6,590 nucleotides of DNA, from the NCBI GenBank assembly GCA_010029175.1, contig RGNC01000114.1, forward strand, positions 1 through 6,590, read 5' to 3'. Made by a program: the position numbers and the translations under genes. The stretch is from Synechococcaceae bacterium WB8_1B_136 (GTDB lineage: Bacteria; Cyanobacteriota; Cyanobacteriia; PCC-6307; Cyanobiaceae). Shown here piece by piece: positions 1 through 6,396 of this stretch; position 1 is the stretch's first letter; every line of letters starts with the position of its first letter. The notes under the pieces are model-generated. The model was not told where the DNA came from and did no database searches. It saw nothing but the letters and a program-made list of their open reading frames with translations.

Positions 1-22
1 TGGCTAAGCCTTAGCTAAGCCA
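1..22. repeat. Imperfect inverted repeat (hairpin) upstream of the terminator
   Basis: TGGCTAAGC (1-9) can pair with GCTAAGCCA (14-22) around a CTTA loop, giving eight base pairs with one A-A mismatch. The same stretch contains GCTAAGCC twice as a direct repeat (3-10 and 14-21). It lies five nucleotides before a strong terminator stem, so it may be extra 3'-end RNA structure of the upstream gene. Stops occur here in all three plus frames (TAA 5-7, TAG 12-14, TAA 16-18, TGA 25-27), so it could also include the last codons of an upstream CDS outside the window. Confidence 0.4.
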
Positions 23-26
23 TCTG

Positions 27-53
27 AGCCCCTGCTTCCGCAGGGGCTTTTTT
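27..53 (+). terminator. Rho-independent terminator of the upstream gene
   Basis: AGCCCCTGC (27-35) pairs perfectly with GCAGGGGCT (40-48) around a TTCC tetraloop, and the stem runs directly into a T tract (48-53). This nine-pair GC-rich stem plus U tract is a classic intrinsic terminator for transcription on the plus strand. It ends a transcription unit lying left of the window and separates it from the protease-nuclease-sbcDC group. The stem could also work weakly in the other direction, but there is no A tract on its left side. Confidence 0.9.
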
Positions 54-160
54 GTGGCTGAATGGCCTCCGGCTTTGGCGCGAGCTGCTCGCTGCAGCAC
101 AGTGATTCAGGCCAGAGTTCTCTCAATCCGAGTCCTCATGATTCGAGCCCTTCGCAGCCG

Positions 161-997
161 ATGAGAGCCTTCACTGCAGGCCACCGCAACTTGGCCATCG
201 GGGCCATGGCCCTGTTGGCGACAGCCGCCATGGCGGGCCTGGCCTGGACCCAGCGCCGCCCCAGCGAATACAACACGCTGCAGGCCGTGGTGCAGCGCCT
301 CAGCCAGGGCAATGCCCTCGGCAAGCAGCCGCTGGCCTTTTCGATCACCTCGGGCACCGCCAGTGCCCAGCTGGCTGAACAGCGTGGGCTGTGCAAGGCC
401 GATCAATGCGATTTCTTCGCCCAGCTCGATCCCTACCACCGCTACGGCAACGGCTGGGATGAGCTGGTGCGCCAGGGCTACGTGATGGGGGATATCCAGG
501 GCTGGTCAGTCTCGAGCGGCACCGTGCTGCTGCCCCGGGCCACCTTCCGGGCCTATGGCCCACGCCTGGGCTATCTCAGCTGCACCGTGGCCCATGAGAT
601 CGCCCACATCCAGCGCCATCACGTGTTCCAGCAGACCTACTACGACAGCCATGCCCTGCGGCAGTTGCAGGGCCAGCAAAAGGAACACCAGAGTCTGGCC
701 AAAGCCCGTGAGCTGGAACTGGAGGCCGATCGCGAGGCGGCCGACATGATGGCCCGTTCCGGCTTCCGCGGGCGCGTCTGCCTCGATGATCTGGTGTTCA
801 TGCACAAGTCGGTGGGCGACGGCACGCCCACCCAGGCCGATTCCACCCACCCGGGCTACGAGGAGCGCATCGCCGCCATGAAGGCCCACTACCTGCAGCT
901 GGAGCGGCGGCCGCTCCAGCCCCAACCCTCCACCGCCGGAAGCTTCCGCTACGACCGCCAGGACAACCTGCTCACCTTCGTGCCGCAACGCCAATGA
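161..997 (+). CDS. Membrane-anchored M48-family zinc metalloprotease
   Basis: The protein has the hallmarks of M48 (HtpX/Ste24/BepA-like) peptidases. Counting from M1 at 161, there is an HEIAH zinc motif (H145, E146, H149), a downstream ELEAD motif with the likely third zinc ligand E186 and conserved D190, and an STHP motif near the C-terminus (H230). Residues about 11-30 form one hydrophobic segment after a short basic N-terminus, a signal anchor or signal peptide that would place the protease domain outside the cytoplasm. By family knowledge the likely role is turnover or quality control of envelope proteins; the substrate is unknown. The start is uncertain. An in-frame ATG at 62 would add 33 Ser-rich residues, but it lies only eight bases after the terminator T tract. 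The ATG at 161 puts the membrane segment at the N-terminus. Neither start has a clear ribosome binding site. The stop overlaps the next start as ATGA. Confidence 0.88.
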   Translation: MRAFTAGHRNLAIGAMALLATAAMAGLAWTQRRPSEYNTLQAVVQRLSQGNALGKQPLAFSITSGTASAQLAEQRGLCKADQCDFFAQLDPYHRYGNGWDELVRQGYVMGDIQGWSVSSGTVLLPRATFRAYGPRLGYLSCTVAHEIAHIQRHHVFQQTYYDSHALRQLQGQQKEHQSLAKARELELEADREAADMMARSGFRGRVCLDDLVFMHKSVGDGTPTQADSTHPGYEERIAAMKAHYLQLERRPLQPQPSTAGSFRYDRQDNLLTFVPQRQ

Positions 998-1527
998 GGC
1001 CAGCGCCGGCATGGGGTGGTGCTCGCTGGATCGGCGCAGGGCTGCTGGTGGCGGGCCTGGGGCTGCTGTCCTGGTGGAGCACTCCTGCCAGTCGGGCCCA
1101 GAGCCTGCCTGCCACGGTGCTCTCGATCGGCGATGGCGACACCCTGCGCGTCCGCCAGGGCGCCAGAACCGCCACCGTGCGGCTGGCCTGCATCGACGCG
1201 CCGGAGCTGGCCCAGGAGCCTTACGGGCAGCAGGCGCGGCGCTATCTGCAGCAACGCTTGCCGATCGGCGCCCCCGTCACCCTGGAGATCAAGGCCACCG
1301 ACCGCTACGGCCGCCTGGTGGCCGAGGTGATCGGCGAGATCAACATCGGCCTGGCGCTGGTGGAGGACGGTCAGGCCTTCGCCTACCGGCAATACCTCAG
1401 CCAGTGCGATGCCCGGGCATATCTCGATGCCGAGTTCCGGGCCAGTCGCCATCGTTTCGGCATCTGGCAGCTGCCCGGCGGGATCACCCGGCCGTGGGCC
1501 TTCCGGCGGAGTGGCCTGCGCCCCTAG
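994..1527 (+). CDS. Secreted staphylococcal-nuclease-like (thermonuclease) protein
   Basis: This 177-residue protein matches the SNase fold family. The calcium and catalytic residues can be lined up with S. aureus nuclease by spacing: D49 in DGDT (D21), R63 (R35), D68 in IDAPE (D40), E71 (E43) and R107 in RYGR (R87). The 14-, 5- and 3-residue spacings of the first four are kept exactly, so it should be an active Ca2+-dependent phosphodiesterase cutting DNA and RNA. The N-terminus (about 11-27) is hydrophobic and followed by ASRAQS, consistent with a signal peptide cleaved after RA, so the enzyme is probably exported to the periplasm or outside. Its ATG overlaps the protease stop as ATGA, implying translational coupling, and sbcD starts 11 nt after its stop. 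A role in nutrient scavenging or degradation of external DNA is inference; its place before sbcDC does not prove a repair role. Confidence 0.92.
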   Translation: MRPAPAWGGARWIGAGLLVAGLGLLSWWSTPASRAQSLPATVLSIGDGDTLRVRQGARTATVRLACIDAPELAQEPYGQQARRYLQQRLPIGAPVTLEIKATDRYGRLVAEVIGEINIGLALVEDGQAFAYRQYLSQCDARAYLDAEFRASRHRFGIWQLPGGITRPWAFRRSGLRP

Positions 1528-1538
1528 GTTCTGAACCC

Positions 1539-2729
1539 ATGCGCCTCCTCCACACCTCCGACTGGCATCTGGGTCGGCAGTTCCATGGAGCCTCGCTGTT
1601 GCAGGAGCAGGCCGCTGCCCTGGAGCGGATCGTGGAGCTGGCCGCCGAGGCGGAGGTGGATGCGGTGCTGATTGCCGGTGACATCTACGACCGCGCCATC
1701 CCCCCGGCCGAGGCGGTGCTGCTGTTCAACGACACCCTGGCCCGGTTGAGCCGCGCCGGTGCCGCCGTGGTGGCGATCGCCGGCAACCACGATTCCCATG
1801 TGCGGGTGTCGATCTACGACCCCTTGCTCTCGGCCTTTGGCGTGACGATCCGCGGTGATGTGCGGCGGGCCCAGGAGCCGGTGCTCGTCACCCCCAGGCG
1901 GGGCGGCGGGCCCGTGGCGATCTATCCGCTGCCCTACCTGGAGCCGGCGGTGGATGGCCCCGCCCTGCTCCCCCTCGCGGACGGGGCTTCGGCCCCCACC
2001 GTCTCCCCCCGGAACAGCCATCAGGAGGTGACGCGCCTGGCCCTTGCTGGGATCCGTCGCGACCTGGAGGGCCGCCCGCAGCATCGCTCGGTGCTGGTGG
2101 CCCATACCTTCGTGGCCGGCGGGGAGCCATCCGAATCCGAACGCCAACTCAGCATCGGCAATGTGGACCGGGTGAGCGTCGACAGCTTTGCCGGTTTCCA
2201 CTACGTGGCCCTGGGGCATCTGCACGGTTCGCAGCAGCTCGATGGCCCCCGCGTGGCCTATTCCGGCACGCCACTGCCGTACTCCTTCTCCGAGCAGCAC
2301 CACACCAAATCGGTGCGGATCGTGGAGCTCGACAGCTCAGGAACGGCAACGGTGGAGATCGTGCCTCTGGGGGTGGGGCGTCCGCTGCGGACGCTGGAGG
2401 GGGAGATCGAGGCCCTCTGCAGCGATCCGCGCCACGATGCCGCCACGGGTGCCTGGGTGCGGGTGATCCTCACCGATGCCGTGCTGCCCCTGCAGGCCAT
2501 GGCCCGCCTGCGCCAGCGCTTTCCCCATGTGGCCGAACTGCGGCACCGGCCGCCGGAGCTGCAGCGCTCCAGCGCCAGTGAGCGCAACCAGCAGGTGCGC
2601 CAGGCCCGTTCGCCGCTGGAGCTGGCCCTGGCCTTCTTTGGCGATCAGCAGGGGCGGCCTGCCTGCGAGGTGGAGTCGGAGTTGCTGCGCCAGGCCCTCC
2701 ACGCCGCCGGCCGGGGAGGGGAGCGGTGA
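1539..2729 (+). CDS. sbcD: SbcD, nuclease subunit of the SbcCD (Mre11-Rad50-like) complex
   Basis: SbcD is the Mn2+-dependent exonuclease/endonuclease subunit that, with SbcC, cleaves DNA hairpins and processes protein-blocked or double-strand ends. The 396-residue length matches E. coli SbcD (about 400). All metallophosphoesterase motifs are present: DxH (D8, H10) in the SDWHLG block, GDIYD (D48), GNHD (N83, H84), H189 in VAHTF, and GHLH (H227, H229). The YSGTPLPYSF block follows, and residues from about 270 to the C-terminus fit the SbcD capping domain, including the conserved RPLRTLEG stretch. The frame is open much further upstream (to 1011), but that part overlaps the nuclease gene. The ATG at 1539 is chosen because it gives the canonical MRLLHTSDWH start. 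No strong Shine-Dalgarno precedes it. The stop overlaps the sbcC start as GTGA, so the subunits are probably made in a coupled way. Confidence 0.97.
   Translation: MRLLHTSDWHLGRQFHGASLLQEQAAALERIVELAAEAEVDAVLIAGDIYDRAIPPAEAVLLFNDTLARLSRAGAAVVAIAGNHDSHVRVSIYDPLLSAFGVTIRGDVRRAQEPVLVTPRRGGGPVAIYPLPYLEPAVDGPALLPLADGASAPTVSPRNSHQEVTRLALAGIRRDLEGRPQHRSVLVAHTFVAGGEPSESERQLSIGNVDRVSVDSFAGFHYVALGHLHGSQQLDGPRVAYSGTPLPYSFSEQHHTKSVRIVELDSSGTATVEIVPLGVGRPLRTLEGEIEALCSDPRHDAATGAWVRVILTDAVLPLQAMARLRQRFPHVAELRHRPPELQRSSASERNQQVRQARSPLELALAFFGDQQGRPACEVESELLRQALHAAGRGGER
2713..2723 (+). promoter_or_regulatory. Purine-rich ribosome binding site for the GTG start of sbcC
   Basis: The run GGGGAGGGGAG lies at the end of sbcD. 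Its GGAGG (2715-2719) sits six nucleotides before the GTG at 2726, optimal for pairing with the 16S anti-Shine-Dalgarno. It supports GTG as the sbcC start and suggests that sbcC is translated both by reinitiation after the sbcD stop and by direct initiation. Confidence 0.7.
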
Positions 2730-5700
2730 AACCCCATCACCTGCGGATGGAGGCCTTCGGGCCCTATGCCGAGCCCACGGCGATCAACTTCGATGCCCTC
2801 AGCGATGAGGGGCTGTTTCTGATCCACGGCAGCACCGGCGCCGGCAAGACCTTCCTGCTGGATGCCCTCTGTTTCGCCCTCTACGGCGAGGTGTCGGGCG
2901 ATCGCAATGTGAAGGCGCTCAAATCAGACCATGCCGATCCGGCGGCGGTGCCGCGGGTGAGCCTGGTGTTTTCCTGCGGCGGCGGCCGCTATCGGGTGGA
3001 GCGCTCCCCCGCCTACACCGCCCCCAAGGCCCGCGGCTCGGGCTTCACCGAGAAGGCCTCCCAGGCGGTGCTGTTTCGGTTGAACGGCTCGGAAGCGGAG
3101 CCGATCGCCAGCCGAACCGCAGAGGTGAGCCGCGAGGTGGAGCAGCTGGTGGGTCTCAATGCCGCCCAGTTTCGCCAGGTGATCCTGCTGCCCCAGGGCC
3201 GGTTCGCCGAGGTGCTGCGGGCCAAGGCCGATGAGCGCGAGGCCCTGCTGAAAACCCTGTTCGACACGGTGGCCTTTGAGCAGGCCGGCTTCTGGCTGGA
3301 GGACCAGGCCAAGGCGGCCCGGCTGGAGCTGGCCGAGCGGAACCGGGCCCAGGAGCAGTTGCGCCGCCAGGCCGTTCAGGCCTGGAGCCCCTTCGCCGGT
3401 CCTCCCGCTGCAGGGGACGCGCCACCGCAGCCGGAGGAGAAGGACCGGGCCGACGAGGCGGTGGATCTGGACCACCTGCTGGCGCAGATGGCTGCAGTGG
3501 TGGACGCCACGGCGCAGCGGCTGCAGCAGGCCACGGCCGCCCTCACGGCGGCCCAGGCGGCCCAGGCGGAGCAGCAGCGCCTGGCCGATCGCTGGGACCG
3601 GCGCGCCGCCGCCGCCGCCAAGCGCAGCGAGCTGGAGGGGAAGCGGGAGCTGGTGGACGACTACCGCCAGCGCCTGCGGCGGGCGGAGCGGGCGGAGGAC
3701 CTGCGCCCGAGCGTGGAGGCTCAGCTCGCGGCCCAGGCTGATCTGAACCAGTTGCAGGATCAGATTCAGGCCCAGTTGCGCGCTGCGATCCGGGCCCGCG
3801 ACGGCGCCCAGGGCCTGCCGCAGCCGGTGCTGCTGCTGGATCTGATGGCTCTGCCTGGGCTGGAGGCCCTGGATGCCGCCCGCAACGCGCTGGCCTCGCG
3901 GCGTGCGGAGCTGACCGCCCTGGCCCGCAGGGCCGCCGAGGCCGCCCAGGAGCGGGATGCGGCAGCGGCGGCCACTCGCCTGGCGGCCGCCGCCGAGGCA
4001 CAGCAGGCCCGCGATTGCCTCGCCCGGGATGCCCTGCAGCAGCAGTGGCAGGCCGTCAGCGACGCCGGCGAGCGGGCCCGTTCCGCCCGCGATCAGCTCG
4101 ATGGCCTGCGGCGGGCGGCCGGGGAGGCCCGCGATCGCGCCCAGGCCGCCGAGGCCCTGCTGGCAGCGCAGACCCGAGAGCAGCAGGCCATCGCCGCAAA
4201 GAACGATGCCGATGGAGCGTGCAACCGATCCCAGGCGGCCCTGCTGGAGCTGCGCCGCCGTCAGATCGCCGGCATGGCGGCGCGGCTGGCGGCAGGGCTG
4301 GAGGAGGGGGGGGCTTGCCCGGTGTGCGGCTCCCCCCACCATCCGGCCCCGGCCCAGCCCCAGGGCGATGCCGTGGCGGATGCGGCGATCACTGCGGCGG
4401 AGCGGCAGCTGAACACGGCCAGCGCCGCGGCCCAGGCGGCGGCGGCGGCCGTGGCCACGGCCCGGGGTGAGCGGAAGGCGCTGCAGGACAAGGCCGGTGC
4501 GGCGGCCGACGACCCGCTGGCGGCCCGGGCTGCCGCCACCACTGCCGCCGAGGCCCTGCAGGCCGCCCAGGCCCTCGCCGCCCAGCTGGAGGGTTTCCAG
4601 GAGCAGATCCGCGAGCACGAGCGCCAGCTGCAGCTCCTGCAGGGGGCCATCCAGTCGGCGTCCACCCAGCAGGCCCTGCAGGCCCAGGCGGCGGCTGACG
4701 CCGCGCGCCGGGCGGAGCAGATCCGGGCCGAACTGGCCGGTGCGTTGGGTGAAGGCGTCGACCCCCGGGCCGCGCTGCTCACCCTCGCGCCGCTGGAGGC
4801 CGCGCTGAAGCAGCTGGCGGGTAACGGCCAGGCCTGCTCCAGCGCAGAGGCCCGGCTCGAGCAGGCCGCCGCCCGCCTGGCCCGGGAGCTGGCCGGATCG
4901 GAGTTTGGGGATCTGGCGGCAGTGCAGGGGGCCTTGCAACCGGAGAGCTGGCGCCAGCGCCTGGCGGAGCGGATCGAGGCCTTTGGCAAGGCGTTGATTG
5001 AAGTGGAGGGGCTGCTGGCCAGCGCTGATCTGGCCGGGTTGCCGGAGCAGCGCCCCGACACCGGGGCGGCCCAGCAGGCCGTGACCCTGGCTGATGCCAG
5101 CCGCACCGCGGCGGTGGAGCGCCACAGCGAGGCCCGGGGCGCGCGCAGCGCGCTTGAACGGCTGGCGGAGGAGCACCGCCGGGGGGCAGCCGCCCTCGCG
5201 GCGACGCAGGAGCGGGCGCGGCTGCTGAGTGCCGTGGCCGATCGCTGCACGGGGCGGGCGGCGCCGTACATCTCCCTGCAGCGCTGGGTGCTCTCGGCCT
5301 ACCTGGCGGAGATCTGCCGCTACGCCAACCAGCGGCTCGAGCTGATGACCTCCGGCCGCTACCAGCTGCGGCTCAGTGATGAGGGCGGCCGGGGAGGGCG
5401 CAATGCCGGCCTCGGGTTGCGGGTGCTCGATGCCTACACCGGTGAGGAGCGGGAGGTGAGCAGCCTCTCCGGCGGCGAAACCTTCCAGGCCTCCCTGGCC
5501 CTGGCCCTCGGGGTGGCCGACACGGTGCAGGCCCATGCCGGCGGCGTGCACCTCGATGCCCTGTTCATTGATGAGGGCTTCGGCAGCCTCGATCCCGACA
5601 ACCTGCAACTGGCCATGGACGAACTGGATCGCCTGCGCGACGGCGGCCGCATGATCGGTGTGATCAGCCACGTGGGCGGCCTGAAGGAGAGGATCCGGGT

Positions 5701-5770
5701 TGGCATCGCCATCACCGCCGGCGAGACCGGTTCCCGGGCAACCTTGTGCCGCACCGCGACAGCATCCTGA
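2726..5770 (+). CDS. sbcC: SbcC, SMC/Rad50-like ATPase subunit of SbcCD
   Basis: SbcC is the ATPase that gates DNA access to the SbcD nuclease. The 1014 residues are close to E. coli SbcC (about 1050) in length and order. The N-terminal ATPase lobe has Walker A GSTGAGKT (35-42) and a Q-loop LPQGRF (Q157). A long Ala/Gln/Arg/Glu-rich coiled coil runs from about 190 to 510. The zinc hook CPVC (C531, C534) is near the centre. The return coil runs from about 545 to 850. The C-terminal lobe has the signature LSGGE (914-918), Walker B FIDEG (D949, E950), a D-loop GSLD (953-956) and an H-loop histidine H982 in ISHV. Start is the GTG overlapping the sbcD stop; the encoded MKPHHLRMEAFGPY agrees with the family N-terminus. 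A run of eight G (4306-4313) lies just before the hook codons. No clear terminator follows. Coding capacity on the opposite strand is a by-product of base composition. Confidence 0.97.
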   Translation: MKPHHLRMEAFGPYAEPTAINFDALSDEGLFLIHGSTGAGKTFLLDALCFALYGEVSGDRNVKALKSDHADPAAVPRVSLVFSCGGGRYRVERSPAYTAPKARGSGFTEKASQAVLFRLNGSEAEPIASRTAEVSREVEQLVGLNAAQFRQVILLPQGRFAEVLRAKADEREALLKTLFDTVAFEQAGFWLEDQAKAARLELAERNRAQEQLRRQAVQAWSPFAGPPAAGDAPPQPEEKDRADEAVDLDHLLAQMAAVVDATAQRLQQATAALTAAQAAQAEQQRLADRWDRRAAAAAKRSELEGKRELVDDYRQRLRRAERAEDLRPSVEAQLAAQADLNQLQDQIQAQLRAAIRARDGAQGLPQPVLLLDLMALPGLEALDAARNALASRRAELTALARRAAEAAQERDAAAAATRLAAAAEAQQARDCLARDALQQQWQAVSDAGERARSARDQLDGLRRAAGEARDRAQAAEALLAAQTREQQAIAAKNDADGACNRSQAALLELRRRQIAGMAARLAAGLEEGGACPVCGSPHHPAPAQPQGDAVADAAITAAERQLNTASAAAQAAAAAVATARGERKALQDKAGAAADDPLAARAAATTAAEALQAAQALAAQLEGFQEQIREHERQLQLLQGAIQSASTQQALQAQAAADAARRAEQIRAELAGALGEGVDPRAALLTLAPLEAALKQLAGNGQACSSAEARLEQAAARLARELAGSEFGDLAAVQGALQPESWRQRLAERIEAFGKALIEVEGLLASADLAGLPEQRPDTGAAQQAVTLADASRTAAVERHSEARGARSALERLAEEHRRGAAALAATQERARLLSAVADRCTGRAAPYISLQRWVLSAYLAEICRYANQRLELMTSGRYQLRLSDEGGRGGRNAGLGLRVLDAYTGEEREVSSLSGGETFQASLALALGVADTVQAHAGGVHLDALFIDEGFGSLDPDNLQLAMDELDRLRDGGRMIGVISHVGGLKERIRVGIAITAGETGSRATLCRTATAS

Positions 5771-5816
5771 CCCTGGTGGTGTGCGGAAGATCTTCCCTTC
5801 GATGCGTTCGCCAGGG
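5771..5816. repeat. Inverted repeat directly after the sbcC stop, with internal perfect palindrome
   Basis: CCCTGGTG (5771-5778) can pair with CGCCAGGG (5809-5816), eight pairs including one G-U, starting at the first base after the sbcC stop codon. Inside it lies GGAAGATCTTCC (5785-5796), a perfect 12-base palindrome. No U tract follows, so it does not look like an intrinsic terminator. It may be a 3'-end stabilising structure, a protein-binding site or chance. It is part of a gene-poor stretch (5771-5939) whose base composition is visibly less GC-rich than the flanking genes. Confidence 0.35.
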
Positions 5817-5896
5817 ATGAACGGATTCAGGCGACACTTCTGCTCCACTATCACCATCTGGAGCCCGATGTGCAGCACTCCAGTGTGATGGCATCT

Positions 5897-5929
5897 AGGA
5901 GGTGCACGGTGATGCTCGGCTGCGCATGA
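5897..5929 (+). other. Perfect Shine-Dalgarno followed by a five-codon ORF
   Basis: AGGAGGTG (5897-5904) is fully complementary to the usual 16S anti-Shine-Dalgarno and stands nine bases (from AGGAGG) before ATG 5912-5914. The ORF reads Met-Leu-Gly-Cys-Ala and stops with TGA at 5927-5929; an in-frame GTG at 5909 would add one residue. Nothing downstream on the plus strand looks like a gene it could lead. It is either a tiny leader-like peptide, the remains of a lost gene start, or coincidence. Confidence 0.25.
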
Positions 5930-5939
5930 TCTGCAGCAC

Positions 5940-5969
5940 AAAAAACAAAAATCCCAGCTATGGCCTGGG
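5940..5969 (-). terminator. Intrinsic terminator of the threonine tRNA gene
   Basis: Read on the minus strand, CCCAG and CTGGG (plus positions 5965-5969 and 5953-5957) form a five-pair stem with a seven-base loop. It is followed by a U-rich run interrupted by one G (5951 down to 5940). It lies 29 bases beyond the tRNA 3' end, as expected for a tRNA transcript terminator. On the plus strand the stem is followed only by a loosely T-rich stretch, so it may act weakly as the end of the sbcC transcript too. The stem is short, which limits confidence. Confidence 0.65.
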
Positions 5970-5998
5970 GTTTGAGCAGTTGGTTTTGTTGTTTGAAA

Positions 5999-6070
<72 letters not shown>

Positions 6071-6081
6071 ATGGGGTTCAA

Positions 6082-6087
6082 ATTAGC
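6082..6087 (-). promoter_or_regulatory. Possible -10 element for the tRNA-Thr gene
   Basis: On the minus strand the hexamer GCTAAT, inside ATGCTAATT, lies 11 bases before the first tRNA base, at a suitable distance for a -10 box with transcription starting just upstream of the tRNA. It matches four of six TATAAT positions. No convincing -35 box is seen. The complementary plus-strand TAGCAT (6084-6089) could equally be a weak -10 for the divergent gene starting at 6118. Both assignments are guesses from position. Confidence 0.25.
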
Positions 6088-6117
6088 ATTCAGGCTGTTC
6101 GGCTCTCGCCTGCTCCC

Positions 6118-6396
6118 ATGGTTCCCCCCGCGCGCGAGCCCCTTGATCCCGCCCTCAAAGCTCGCCTGCTGCAGGAGGCCCGCACCCCCTGGCGGGGACT
6201 GCGGCGGGCTCTCTGGTTCGCCTTTACGGCGTCGGCCGGGTTGGGCCTGGCCACCATGGCGCTGCGCGCATCCGCTGGCGATGCGGTTGCCGGTTCAGAC
6301 CTGCTGATCCAGATCGGAGCCCTCGCCCTGTTCGGCACCCTGCTCTGGCGTGACAGGAACGTCGCTGACGGCGGCGATGGCTCCCGAGGCGACTGA
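6118..6396 (+). CDS. Small membrane protein of the DUF3493 (LPA1/Rep27-like) family
   Basis: The 92-residue protein starts with a polar stretch containing LDPALKARLLQEA and then PWRGLRRALW (about 24-33), followed by two hydrophobic segments (about 31-51 and 62-77) ending in a charged WRDRN tail. This arrangement, an LDP..L..EA motif, P-W/Y-RGLR-R and two helices, is what I recall for the DUF3493 family (Pfam Low psii accumulation1/Rep27). In plants and algae, proteins with this domain assist photosystem II assembly or repair, including D1 turnover. A thylakoid or plasma membrane location and a PSII-related role here are inference from family membership. The start is the ATG 47 bases after the tRNA 5' end; no Shine-Dalgarno is visible. 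Its last 102 bases overlap an open frame on the opposite strand. The conserved second helix and the WRDRN tail (to about 6360) lie in the overlap, which argues that this frame is real. Confidence 0.8.
   Translation: MVPPAREPLDPALKARLLQEARTPWRGLRRALWFAFTASAGLGLATMALRASAGDAVAGSDLLIQIGALALFGTLLWRDRNVADGGDGSRGD

Noticed and set aside
1011..1538. Upstream open part of the sbcD frame, which could suggest a larger or fused protein
   Set aside because: It overlaps the SNase-like gene in another frame and reads as Arg/Gly/Pro-rich out-of-frame sequence. The family N-terminus MRLLHTSDWH begins exactly at 1539.
3500..3620. Repetitive GCC/CAG-rich stretches in sbcC, considered as possible DNA repeats
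   Set aside because: They have no constant unit or spacing and are explained by Ala/Gln-rich heptads of the coiled coil.
4261..5271. Minus-strand open frame of 336 codons within sbcC
   Set aside because: It is dominated by Ala, Ser and Arg with no domain pattern, and is a compositional shadow of the alanine-rich coiled coil.
2924..5941. Open frame of 1005 codons on the minus strand, antisense to sbcC
   Set aside because: It covers sbcC, whose motifs are all intact on the plus strand. The translation is Gly/Leu/Arg/Gln-rich without recognisable domains. Long antisense frames are expected where third positions are almost all G or C, because stops become rare.
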